This document shows positions 1 through 7,731 of a DNA stretch of 64,000 nucleotides, piece by piece. How positions within the stretch are numbered: position 1 is the stretch's first letter; every line of letters begins with the position of its first letter. This stretch comes from Aliidongia dinghuensis (GTDB taxonomy: Bacteria > Pseudomonadota > Alphaproteobacteria > ATCC43930 > CGMCC-115725), in assembly GCF_014643535.1 (NCBI RefSeq), contig NZ_BMJQ01000028.1, forward strand, positions 1 through 64,000, in the 5' to 3' direction. A program made the position numbers and the translations under genes. Under the pieces are notes generated by a model. It was not told where the DNA came from, did not search any database, and saw only the letters and a program-made list of their open reading frames with translations.

Positions 1-11
1 CCGCGCCCGCC

Positions 12-527
12 GTGCCGCCGGCGGGCGCGCCGGCCGGCCCGGTCGCGAACCTGACGGCGGGCGGCGACGCCGGGAACGGCGGCATCCTGCGGCTCGCCTG
101 GTCGCCGGTTGTCGGCGCCAACCGCTACCACGTGCAATATCGCATGCATGACAGCGACGAATCCTGGCACAGCGACCGCGATGCCTATGGCGCGGCCCAG
201 GTCATCCGCGGCGTGGCGCCCAACACGCTCTACGACGTGCGGGTGGCGCCGGCGAACGGCCAGGGCGCCGGCGTCTGGTCGGCCTTCGTCAGCGCCACGA
301 CCGGCCCACGCACGCCGCTCTGGTCGGACCTGGTGGTGACGAGCGACAACGGCAACACGGTCGATACCGCCCGGGTGCAGATGCTGTTCTTCACCGTGAT
401 CGGCGCGTTGTTCGTGGCGCTCAAGGTCATCACGAACAACCAGATCCCGGAGATTCCCGCCGGCTTCCTCCTGCTGATGGGCATCAGCAACGGCGTCTAT
501 CTGGCGGCGAAGTTCGTGCCGGGATAA
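12..527 (+). CDS. fibronectin type III domain membrane protein (5' end outside window)
   Basis: The reading frame is open to the left edge of the window, so the true start is probably upstream; GTG at 12 is only the first in-window start. Residues about 11-97 look like one fibronectin type III domain: LRLAWSPV, then a YHVQYR strand, then GVAPNTLYDVRVAP, all typical of the fold. Two hydrophobic segments follow at about 123-139 and 149-167, and the protein ends six residues later. The FN3 domain would thus be N-terminal to a C-terminal membrane anchor or hairpin. FN3 domains usually mediate protein or carbohydrate contacts. The exact family is not recognised and no function is assigned. Confidence 0.6.
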   Translation: MPPAGAPAGPVANLTAGGDAGNGGILRLAWSPVVGANRYHVQYRMHDSDESWHSDRDAYGAAQVIRGVAPNTLYDVRVAPANGQGAGVWSAFVSATTGPRTPLWSDLVVTSDNGNTVDTARVQMLFFTVIGALFVALKVITNNQIPEIPAGFLLLMGISNGVYLAAKFVPG

Positions 528-530
528 GTC

Positions 531-1646
531 TCAGGCGATCGAGATCCTGGGCGCAGGGCGCGGCGCCGTGCCGGAGAGCTTCTCCCAGACGCGGGCGGCG
601 ATCTGCATATAGGCCTGGGCAAGCGGCGAGGACGGGTCTTCGACCACGATCGGCGTGCCGGCGTCCGACGTCTCGCGGATGCGGATGTCGAGCGGGATCT
701 CGCCCAGGAACTCGGCACCCAGCTTCTCCGCCTCCTGGCGCGCGCCGCCGTGGCTGAAGATGTCGGTGCGATGGCCACAGTTCGGGCAGCAGAAATAGCT
801 CATGTTCTCGATGAAGCCGAGGACAGGCACCTCGACCTTGTGGAACATGTTCAAGCCCTTGCGCGCGTCAAGCAGGGCGATGTCCTGCGGCGTCGACACG
901 ATGATGGCGCCGGCGAGCGGCACCTGCTGCGCCATGGTCAGCTGCGCGTCACCGGTGCCGGGCGGCATGTCGACCAGCAGGATGTCGAGTTCGCCCCAGG
1001 CGACGTCGCGCAGCATCTGCTGGAGCGCGCCCATGACCATCGGCCCGCGCCAGATCGTCGCGGTGTCCTCGGGCACGAGGAAGCCGATCGACATGGTGAC
1101 GATGCCGTGCTTCTGCATCGGCTCCAGGATCTTGCCGTCGGGCGAGCGCGGCCGGCCCGAGATGCCGAGCATGCGCGGCTGCGAGGGGCCATAGACGTCG
1201 GCATCGAGCAGCCCGACCTTGAGGCCCTGGGCTGCGAGTGCCACCGCGAGGTTGGTCGTGGTCGTCGACTTGCCGACACCGCCCTTGCCGGACGCGACCG
1301 CGACGATGGCGCGGGCACCCGGCACCAGCGCCGGGCGAGGCGCCGCATGGGCGGGGGCATGGTCGTGGCCGTGACCGGACGAGCGGATGACCGGCGGGCG
1401 CGTGCCGGTCAGCACTGCGCTCACCGACAGGACGCCCGGGATCGCCTCGACGGCGCGCTCGGCCGCCTTGCGCACGGCTTCGAATTGAGATGCACGCGCC
1501 GGCTCGATCTCGATCGAAAACACGACATTGCCATCGCGGATGGCGATGCCGGAGACCATGCCGAGGCTGACGAGATCGCGGCCGCGCGCCGGGTCCATCA
1601 CCCCCTTGAGCGCCGTCAAAACCTGCTGTTCGCCGAAACTCGCCAT
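531..1646 (-). CDS. apbC: Mrp/ApbC (NBP35-type) iron-sulfur cluster carrier ATPase
   Basis: A 371-residue P-loop protein of the Mrp/ApbC family, which carries and transfers Fe-S clusters in the cytosol. The N-terminal about 80 residues form a DUF59/MIP18 domain. Next come the deviant Walker A ASGKGGVGKST, the VDMPPGTGD switch region and the CxxC-bearing stretch YFCCPNCGHRTDIF that binds a bridging cluster. I chose ATG at 1646 because GGGAAAGG lies about 8 bases upstream; an in-frame ATG at 1670 would add eight residues without a good ribosome site. It is convergent with the FN3 gene and divergent from hflK. Family assignment is firm; the symbol mrp is used equally. Confidence 0.93.
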   Translation of the reverse strand: MASFGEQQVLTALKGVMDPARGRDLVSLGMVSGIAIRDGNVVFSIEIEPARASQFEAVRKAAERAVEAIPGVLSVSAVLTGTRPPVIRSSGHGHDHAPAHAAPRPALVPGARAIVAVASGKGGVGKSTTTTNLAVALAAQGLKVGLLDADVYGPSQPRMLGISGRPRSPDGKILEPMQKHGIVTMSIGFLVPEDTATIWRGPMVMGALQQMLRDVAWGELDILLVDMPPGTGDAQLTMAQQVPLAGAIIVSTPQDIALLDARKGLNMFHKVEVPVLGFIENMSYFCCPNCGHRTDIFSHGGARQEAEKLGAEFLGEIPLDIRIRETSDAGTPIVVEDPSSPLAQAYMQIAARVWEKLSGTAPRPAPRISIA

Positions 1647-1786
1647 CGAAACAACCTTTCCCATCGTCACTTACTGGACACGCCCGCGTCGTCACCCTGA
1701 TATAAGGGCCGGATCGCCGACCGCACAATCGGGTGCTGTCTTCTTAAGTGCCCCTTGGGGCCGGGTTTATCGAGGTTCTTTCGGAC

Positions 1787-2956
1787 ATGCCGTGGAACGG
1801 GCAGGGGGGCGGCGGTGGCGGCCCCTGGGGCGGTAACGGGGGACCGGGTCCCTGGGGCAAGGCACCTTCGGGCGGCGGCAAGGGCAAAGGACCGCAGCCG
1901 CCCAATCTCGACGAGCTCTTGCGGCGCGGGCAGGATCGGCTGCGCGGCCTCGTGCCCGGTACCGACAACGGCGGCGGCCGGCTGGCGGCCATCGTGGCCG
2001 CGGTCCTGGTCGGCCTGTGGCTGATCACCGGCTTCTACCGCGTCAACCCGGACGAAGAGGGCGTCGTCCTTCGCTTCGGCGCCTATGCCGATACGACCGG
2101 TCCTGGCCTGCATTACCATCTGCCGGCGCCGATCGAATCGGTCGAGAAGCCGAAGGTGACGCGCGTCAACCGGACCGAGGTCGGCGTCTCGACCGAGCCG
2201 CTCGGCCGCGGCGTCGGCCGGCAGGCGCTGCCGGAAGAATCGCTGATGCTGACCGGCGACGAGAACATCGTCGACATCAATTTCTCGGTCTTCTGGGTCA
2301 TCAAGGACGCGAAGGCGTACCTGTTCAACGTGCGCAACCCGGAGGCGACCGTGAAGTCGGCCGCAGAGGCCGCGATCCGCGAGGTCGTCGGCCATACGCC
2401 GATCGCGAGCGTGCTCGCCGAGGGCCGCCGCCAGGTCGAGACCGATACCGAGGCGCTGCTGCAGAACATCCTCGACGGCTACGCCGCCGGCCTGCAGGTG
2501 ACGCAGGTGCAGCTGCAGAAGGTCGATCCGCCGCAGCCGGTCATCGAGGCTTACCGCGACGTGCAGAAGGCGCGCGCCGACCAGGAGCGGCTCAAGAACG
2601 AGGCCGAGGCCTATCAGAACAGCATCGTGCCGCTGGCGCGCGGCGATGCCGAGCAGAAGATCCAGAACGCCCAGGCCTATAAGCAGGAGGTCGTGGCGCG
2701 CGCCCAGGGCGATGCGCAGCGCTTCCTGTCGGTGCTGTCGGCCTACCAGGTGAGCAAGGAAGTGACCGCCGAACGGCTCTATCTCGAGACGATGGAAGAC
2801 GTGCTGAAGAACGCGCACAAGGTGGTGATCGACCGGCAGGCCCAGGGCATCGTGCCCTATCTGCCGCTGCCGGGGCTCACCGACAAGCAGCCAACCCCGC
2901 TCCCTGCGCCCCCGGGCCAGCCGTCCGCTTCCCAATCCAAGGCAGGCAAGCCATGA
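1787..2956 (+). CDS. hflK: FtsH protease modulator HflK
   Basis: HflK, a stomatin/prohibitin/flotillin family membrane protein that forms a cage with HflC around the FtsH protease and modulates its degradation of membrane substrates. The protein (389 residues from ATG 1787) has the typical Gly/Trp/Pro-rich cytoplasmic N-terminus (PWNGQGGGGGGPWGG), one transmembrane segment near residues 66-84, then the SPFH band-7 domain (VNPDEEGVVLRFG onward) and a long helical region. An in-frame upstream start at 1748 is less likely because family members begin near MPWN. It overlaps hflC by 4 bases (ATGA), indicating coupled translation. Confidence 0.96.
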   Translation: MPWNGQGGGGGGPWGGNGGPGPWGKAPSGGGKGKGPQPPNLDELLRRGQDRLRGLVPGTDNGGGRLAAIVAAVLVGLWLITGFYRVNPDEEGVVLRFGAYADTTGPGLHYHLPAPIESVEKPKVTRVNRTEVGVSTEPLGRGVGRQALPEESLMLTGDENIVDINFSVFWVIKDAKAYLFNVRNPEATVKSAAEAAIREVVGHTPIASVLAEGRRQVETDTEALLQNILDGYAAGLQVTQVQLQKVDPPQPVIEAYRDVQKARADQERLKNEAEAYQNSIVPLARGDAEQKIQNAQAYKQEVVARAQGDAQRFLSVLSAYQVSKEVTAERLYLETMEDVLKNAHKVVIDRQAQGIVPYLPLPGLTDKQPTPLPAPPGQPSASQSKAGKP

Positions 2957-3825
2957 ACCGCGCCCTTTTCGTCGGCGGGATCGTCGCGGCCGCGGTCTTG
3001 CTTCTCCTCGCTTTCAATGCCCTCTTCATCGTCGACCAGACGTCGCAGGCGCTCGTCATCCAGTTCGGCCGGCCGGTGCGCGAGATCCGGCAGCCGGGCC
3101 TCTACGCCAAGGTGCCGCTGCTGCAGAACGTCGTGTTCTATGATCGACGGCTGCTGGACTATGAGCCGCCGGCCGAGGAGGTGATTGCGGCCGACCAGAA
3201 GCGGCTCGTGGTCGACAGCTACGCGCGCTACCGCATCATCAACCCGCTGCAGTTCTACCAGTCGGTCGGTAGCGAGTCGGTCATGCAATTGCGCCTGGGC
3301 GCCACCATCTCCGGCACGCTCCGCCGGGTGCTGGGCAACGTGCTGCTGAACGCGTTGCTCTCGCCGGAGCGGTCCCAGATCATGGCCAACATCCGTGACC
3401 AGGTCGCGGACCAGGCAAGGTCCTTCGGCATCGAGGTCGTCGACGTACGCATCCGCCGCGCTGACCTGCCGCAGGAAAACAGCCAGGCGATCTATGCCCG
3501 GATGCAGTCGGAGCGGCAGCGCGAGGCGAACGAATATCGCGCCCAGGGCGCCGAGCAGGCCCAGGGCATCCGCGCGCGCGCCGAGCGCGACCGGACCGTC
3601 ATCCTGGCCGAGGCCGACAAGCAGTCGCAGATCCTGCGCGGCCAGGGCGATGCCGAGAGCATCAAGATCTATGCCGACGCGTTCGGCAAGGACCCGGAGT
3701 TCTTCACCTTCTACCGCAGCCTCGAGGCCTATCGCACCGCGATCGGCCCCGACACGACCATGGTGCTCTCGCCGACCAGCGAGTTCTTCCAGTATTTCGG
3801 TCAGCACAAGGCGGCAAAGCCTTGA
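2953..3825 (+). CDS. hflC: FtsH protease modulator HflC
   Basis: HflC, partner of HflK in the membrane complex regulating FtsH. It has an N-terminal transmembrane anchor at about residues 5-25 (FVGGIVAAAVLLLLAFNALF). The SPFH/band-7 domain follows, with IVDQTSQALVIQFGRPVR and RRADLPQENSQAIYARMQSERQREANEYRAQG, the classic HflC coiled-coil entry. Its 290 residues are normal for the family. The start overlaps the hflK stop (ATGA at 2953-2956). It is followed by a DUF2065 protein and a Do-type protease, the usual alphaproteobacterial arrangement of this quality-control operon. Confidence 0.96.
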   Translation: MNRALFVGGIVAAAVLLLLAFNALFIVDQTSQALVIQFGRPVREIRQPGLYAKVPLLQNVVFYDRRLLDYEPPAEEVIAADQKRLVVDSYARYRIINPLQFYQSVGSESVMQLRLGATISGTLRRVLGNVLLNALLSPERSQIMANIRDQVADQARSFGIEVVDVRIRRADLPQENSQAIYARMQSERQREANEYRAQGAEQAQGIRARAERDRTVILAEADKQSQILRGQGDAESIKIYADAFGKDPEFFTFYRSLEAYRTAIGPDTTMVLSPTSEFFQYFGQHKAAKP

Positions 3826-3841
3826 TGGGTGGGTTGGCCTA

Positions 3842-4060
3842 ATGGGCGGGCTCGGCGGACTGAGCGAGGGGCTGCGCGATCTCTGGACCGCGCTCGCCCT
3901 GGTGCTGGTGATCGAGGGCGCGCTCTATGCCCTGTTCCCGCAGCCGATGAAGCGCGCGTTGCTCTCGGTCGTGAGCCAACCGGAAGGCCTGCTCCGGGTC
4001 GCGGGGCTGGTCGCGGCCTGCCTGGGCGTCGCCTGGGTCTGGTTCCTGCGGCATCATTGA
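3842..4060 (+). CDS. DUF2065 family small membrane protein
   Basis: A 72-residue protein with two predicted membrane segments (about 15-33, LWTALALVLVIEGALYALF, and 52-68, VAGLVAACLGVAWVWF) separated by the motif FPQPMKRAL. This matches DUF2065 (YjeT-like) proteins, which almost always sit directly after hflC. It starts 16 bases after the hflC stop and precedes the degP-like gene. Molecular function is unknown; context suggests a part in HflKC/FtsH-linked membrane protein homeostasis. Start chosen as ATG at 3842 from family length. Confidence 0.85.
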   Translation: MGGLGGLSEGLRDLWTALALVLVIEGALYALFPQPMKRALLSVVSQPEGLLRVAGLVAACLGVAWVWFLRHH

Positions 4061-4157
4061 ACCCAGGCCCCTCGGGAACGAACTGGCTCCCGTCCGCTGT
4101 TGGCTCTAGAGTCGCAAGTATTATGTCTGTTGTGTTGGTGGTCGCAGGAGTGATCCG

Positions 4158-5735
4158 GTGAGTGGACTTTTCCCCCGTTCAGAGCGCGCCGCGGGTCGTC
4201 GGCGTGGCCGGACGGTCGCGCGGGTCGCGGTGCTTGGGTTGGTTTTGACGTTCGGTATGGTCGGGACCTTCGGTTTTGGGACGTTCGGGATGGCGAGCGC
4301 CAAGGCCGATGATCGATCGCCGACCTTGGCAGCGCCGCTCGTCATCCCGGGGCTCGGGCCGCTCGCCAACCGGCTGCTGCCGGCCGTGGTCAACGTGTCG
4401 ACCAGCCAGACCATCAAGCCCGACGCCAAGCGGCGGCCGGACGATGACCAGCCGCAGGTGCCGCCGGGCTCGCCGTTCGAGGAATTCTTCAAGGACTTCA
4501 TGGACCGCCAGGGCGGCGGTAGCGGCGATGGCGAGGCCAAGCCGCAGAAGGCGCAGTCGCTGGGCTCGGGCTTCGTGATCGATCCAGCGGGATATGTCGT
4601 GACCAACAACCACGTCATCGACGGGGCCGACGAGATCACGGTCATCCTGCAGGACAACACGAACCTCAAGGCCGAGCTGGTCGGCCGGGATGCGACGACC
4701 GACCTCGCGCTCCTCAGGGTCAAGCCCGATCATCCGCTGCCGGCCGTGCCCTGGGGCGATAGCGACACGGCCAAGGTCGGCGACTGGGTGATGGCGATCG
4801 GCAACCCGTTCGGGCTCGGCGGCACGGTCACCTCGGGCATCATCTCGGCCCGTGCCCGCGCGATCAACGACAACGGCCCGTACGACGAGTTCCTGCAGAC
4901 CGATGCCTCGATCAACCGCGGCAATTCCGGCGGCCCGCTGTTCAACACCTCGGGCGAGGTCATCGGCATCAATTCGGCGATCTTCTCGCCGTCAGGCGGC
5001 TCGATCGGCATCGGCTTCGCCATCCCGTCCGATCTCGCCAAGAACGTGATCGCGCAGCTCAAGGCAACCGGCAAGGCGCGGCGCGGCTGGATCGGCGCGC
5101 GCATCCAGACGGTGAATGACGATGTCGCAACCGCCCTCGGCCTCGACTCGACCAAGGGTGCGCTCGTCGGCGGCTTCATCGACAAGAGTCCGGCCAAGGA
5201 GGCGGGTATCCAGCCGGGCGACGTGCTGCTGCAGTTCGATGGCCGCGACGTCACCAACTCGCGCCGGCTCTCGCGTCTCGTCGCCGACGCCCCGGTCGAC
5301 AAGGCGGTGCCGGTGAAGCTGTGGCGCAAGGGCGAGATCAAGACCATCACGGTCAAGGTCGGGCAGGCCGAGGAGGCGGCCGAGCAGACCGCCTCGCTCG
5401 GCGAGGGCGGCAGCGGCATCAGCCCGTCGACGCCGCTCGTCAAGGCGCTGGGCCTGTCGATCACCGAGGCGACGCCGGACCTCAAGGACAAGTTCAAGCT
5501 CGACGATTCGGCCAATGTCGTGGTCGTCGACGTGGCGAAGGGCAGCCCGGCGGCCGACAAGGACCTGCACGCCGGCGACGTGATCCTCGAGGTTGCCCAG
5601 GAAGAGGTGAAGAGCGCGCAGGACGTCGTGCACAAGATCGACGAGGCGAAGAAAGCCGGCCGCAAGTCGATCCTGCTGCTGGTCGACCACGGCGGCGACC
5701 TGCGCTTCGTGGCGCTGCGCATCGATCAGGGCTGA
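4158..5735 (+). CDS. degP: Do-family periplasmic serine protease/chaperone (DegP/HtrA)
   Basis: A 525-residue HtrA-type serine endoprotease that degrades or refolds damaged periplasmic proteins. It has a basic N-terminus followed by a hydrophobic signal segment (about 20-50). The trypsin-like domain carries the triad His in NNHVIDGADE, Asp in TTDLALLRV and Ser in NRGNSGGPLF. Two PDZ domains follow, at about 300-385 and 425-515 (GWIGARIQTV...GIQPGDVLLQFDG; VVVDVAKGSPAADKDLHAGDVILEV). The start is GTG at 4158, preceded by AGGAG at 4146-4150. It lies about 100 bases after the DUF2065 gene, probably in the hflKC operon or with its own promoter. DegP versus DegQ cannot be settled from sequence alone. 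Confidence 0.95.
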   Translation: MSGLFPRSERAAGRRRGRTVARVAVLGLVLTFGMVGTFGFGTFGMASAKADDRSPTLAAPLVIPGLGPLANRLLPAVVNVSTSQTIKPDAKRRPDDDQPQVPPGSPFEEFFKDFMDRQGGGSGDGEAKPQKAQSLGSGFVIDPAGYVVTNNHVIDGADEITVILQDNTNLKAELVGRDATTDLALLRVKPDHPLPAVPWGDSDTAKVGDWVMAIGNPFGLGGTVTSGIISARARAINDNGPYDEFLQTDASINRGNSGGPLFNTSGEVIGINSAIFSPSGGSIGIGFAIPSDLAKNVIAQLKATGKARRGWIGARIQTVNDDVATALGLDSTKGALVGGFIDKSPAKEAGIQPGDVLLQFDGRDVTNSRRLSRLVADAPVDKAVPVKLWRKGEIKTITVKVGQAEEAAEQTASLGEGGSGISPSTPLVKALGLSITEATPDLKDKFKLDDSANVVVVDVAKGSPAADKDLHAGDVILEVAQEEVKSAQDVVHKIDEAKKAGRKSILLLVDHGGDLRFVALRIDQG

Positions 5736-5769
5736 CCCGCGTCGGTTCGGCCCGAGGGCTCAACAGTCC

Positions 5770-6618
5770 TCAGTGGTCGTAGAGCACCCGGAGGACGATC
5801 GACCAGGGATAGCGCGGGTCGATGGCCGGGCCGCCGGGCGCTGCGAGCATTCCCGCCGCCGTGACGGGCACGTGGGTGAGCGCCACCTCGTCCGCGACAT
5901 TGCCGCCCACGACCGAGAGCATGCCGGGTGCTGCGTCTACGACGATGGCGCAATGGCCGGCGAACGGCCCGTCCGGCAAGGTCTCGAGGCGGATGTCGCC
6001 GGCCATTGCGCTATTGTCGTGGCCGCGGCCGAAGCAGATGAGATCGCCCGGCTCAGGGGCGACGCGATCGGCCGCCTCCGCCCGGAGCGCCACGTCGGGG
6101 CGGCGTCCGAGCGACGCCGCGCGCGCCGCGTCGATATAGATCCAGTGGGACGCGGCATAGGGGAAGCGGGGCCCGGCACCCGCGATGCGCATGACATAGG
6201 AGATGAAGGCGGCGGACCAGGCGTATTCGCCGTCCTCGCTCGCCGGGAACACGCGGCCGGTACCGTCGTGCTTGCCGGTCCAGCGGCCGTCCGGGTCGTT
6301 CGCGTCGAGGCCCAGCCACCAATATTCGCCGACGCGCTGCCAGAGGCCGGGCAGGCGCTCGGGCTTCGCTTCGGGATCGACCGGCGGGCGTTCGTCCGGT
6401 GCGGCATCGACGACGGGGCTGCCGAACAGGCGCCATTCCCGGAGCGCGATTGCGACGGCGGCGGTCCGGTTGAACGGTTCATAAGGCCGGCGCGCGAAGT
6501 CCGGGACATGGGCATCGCGCGGCGGGGGTGCCACGCAGCCGGCGAGAAATGCCACCAGCGCCGGCAGAACGGTGAGGCGAAGCGGCCTTAAGCGGGGGCG
6601 GTCGAGGGGGCGCGGCAT
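5770..6618 (-). CDS. DUF2272 domain lipoprotein
   Basis: A 282-residue exported protein with a lipoprotein signal (LTVLPALVAFLAGC, lipobox Cys near residue 28). The rest matches the DUF2272 pattern: WSAAFISYVMRIAGAG, then SHWIYID, then a GDLICFGRG stretch and FAGHCAIVVDA with conserved Cys and His. That Cys/His arrangement resembles NlpC/P60-CHAP folds, so a hydrolase-like role in the envelope is possible, but this is inference. It is convergent with degP (34-base gap) and lies upstream of no obvious partner. Confidence 0.8.
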   Translation of the reverse strand: MPRPLDRPRLRPLRLTVLPALVAFLAGCVAPPPRDAHVPDFARRPYEPFNRTAAVAIALREWRLFGSPVVDAAPDERPPVDPEAKPERLPGLWQRVGEYWWLGLDANDPDGRWTGKHDGTGRVFPASEDGEYAWSAAFISYVMRIAGAGPRFPYAASHWIYIDAARAASLGRRPDVALRAEAADRVAPEPGDLICFGRGHDNSAMAGDIRLETLPDGPFAGHCAIVVDAAPGMLSVVGGNVADEVALTHVPVTAAGMLAAPGGPAIDPRYPWSIVLRVLYDH

Positions 6619-6660
6619 GGCGCCCCAACCCTAACCATATCGAAGCGTCTTAGCGCGATC

Positions 6661-6846
6661 TCAATGATGAACGTGCGGCGCTGCGCCGCCACGCGGCACG
6701 ACGCGGACGCCGTTCTTGAGCTCGATCAGGGCGCGCTGCAGCAGCTTCATTTCAGCGCGGTCTTCACGATCGGTGATGTCCAGGTAGCTGAGCTTGTTCT
6801 CGACCAGATCGACCAGGGTCTCGATGGTGCGCGGGGAGAAGGACAT
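6661..6846 (-). CDS. short conserved hypothetical protein (helical)
   Basis: A 61-residue protein beginning MSFSPRTIETLVDLVENKLSY and ending in a His-rich tail (APHVHH). It is predicted all-helical with alternating charged and hydrophobic residues (LDITDREDRAEMKLLQRALIELKNG), like a small dimeric coiled coil. I recall similar 55-65 residue proteins as widespread in Rhodospirillales, without known function. ATG at 6846 has GAGG a few bases upstream; the frame stays open to 6918 but the added residues do not look conserved. It lies between the DUF2272 lipoprotein and the response regulator, all on the minus strand. Confidence 0.65.
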   Translation of the reverse strand: MSFSPRTIETLVDLVENKLSYLDITDREDRAEMKLLQRALIELKNGVRVVPRGGAAPHVHH

Positions 6847-7102
6847 GACGACCTCGCAACGGGATGGGGTTGGGCGAAGGCTCGTGAAACACTCGCGATT
6901 CAGTAGAGCAAGCGACATGCCATCGGTCCCGGCAGGCGGCCGATCCGCTGTAACCTATTGGATTCCCTGACTGGTAGTGCGGACGATCGAGTGCCTCGCC
7001 AAGGTTGCATCACCTGCGGCGATGACGAGGCTCGCCCGTGCTCGGCACGCCGCTTTGCATTTTGCCAGGCAAGTTGCCGAAGGCTGATACGCCCCGGAGG
7101 GC

Positions 7103-7558
7103 CTATTCCCACCAGCCGCGGCGCAGCCCTTCGATCCGGGCGCGTTCCGCCGCCCGTTTCGCCAGGCAGTTTTCGATCAGCTGGGCGGCCTCCGACGGGC
7201 GGAACGGCTTCGGCAAGCGGTGACCGTAGACCATGGGACCGGCCACGGCCTCGGCCTGCTGGAAGTAGCCGGAGGTCAGGATCAGGATGGTTTCCGGCCG
7301 GAAGCGATAGAGCCAGACGGCGAGATCGGTGCCGTCAGCGCCGCCCGGCATGCGCACGTCGGAAATGACGATGTCGATCCAGCCGCGGTCGCGCAGGACC
7401 TTCTGCGCCGTCTCGACACTATCGGCCTCGAGCACGGCATAGCCATGCTCGCCAAGACCCCTCGCCAACATGCTGCGCAGGTCTGGTTCATCGTCGACCA
7501 CCAGGACGGTCGCCTGCCGTCCGCTTTCGTCCGCGGTTCTTCGCGTCGCCTCGCTCAT
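7103..7558 (-). CDS. single-domain response regulator receiver protein
   Basis: A 151-residue protein that is almost entirely a CheY-like receiver domain: acidic pocket VVDDEPDL (about 21-26), phosphoacceptor Asp in ISDVRMPGG (D67), Thr in LTSGY and the conserved Lys in PKPFRPS. It has no output domain, so it probably acts by protein contact or as a phosphate shuttle. It follows the hybrid kinase on the same strand after 173 bases and is probably co-transcribed with it. ATG 7558 has AAGGG close upstream; the frame runs open to 7900 but that part overlaps the kinase gene and lacks domain character. Confidence 0.85.
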   Translation of the reverse strand: MSEATRRTADESGRQATVLVVDDEPDLRSMLARGLGEHGYAVLEADSVETAQKVLRDRGWIDIVISDVRMPGGADGTDLAVWLYRFRPETILILTSGYFQQAEAVAGPMVYGHRLPKPFRPSEAAQLIENCLAKRAAERARIEGLRRGWWE

Positions 7559-7731
7559 ATCCCTTGCCCCATGCGCCGCGTGTGCGGGCGCTTTCCCGCT
7601 TGTGTCGGCTTGGCCGCGCGGCTCCGTTTCGAAAACAAACGGCTGGGCCGCGATTTGGTTGCCAGACGCACAGCCCCCGCGAGTGGTGGGTTTGCGTGTT
7701 CGTGCCTTGGGCATTGCGGCACCGGGCGCCG

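Noticed and set aside
1667-2935. Long minus-strand open frame opposite hflK
   Set aside because: It lies entirely antisense to a clear gene and has Arg/Leu/His-rich composition typical of a shadow frame in high-GC DNA.
6919-7102. tRNA or small RNA in the gap before the response regulator
   Set aside because: No cloverleaf or conserved arms could be found; only weak GC-rich pairing.
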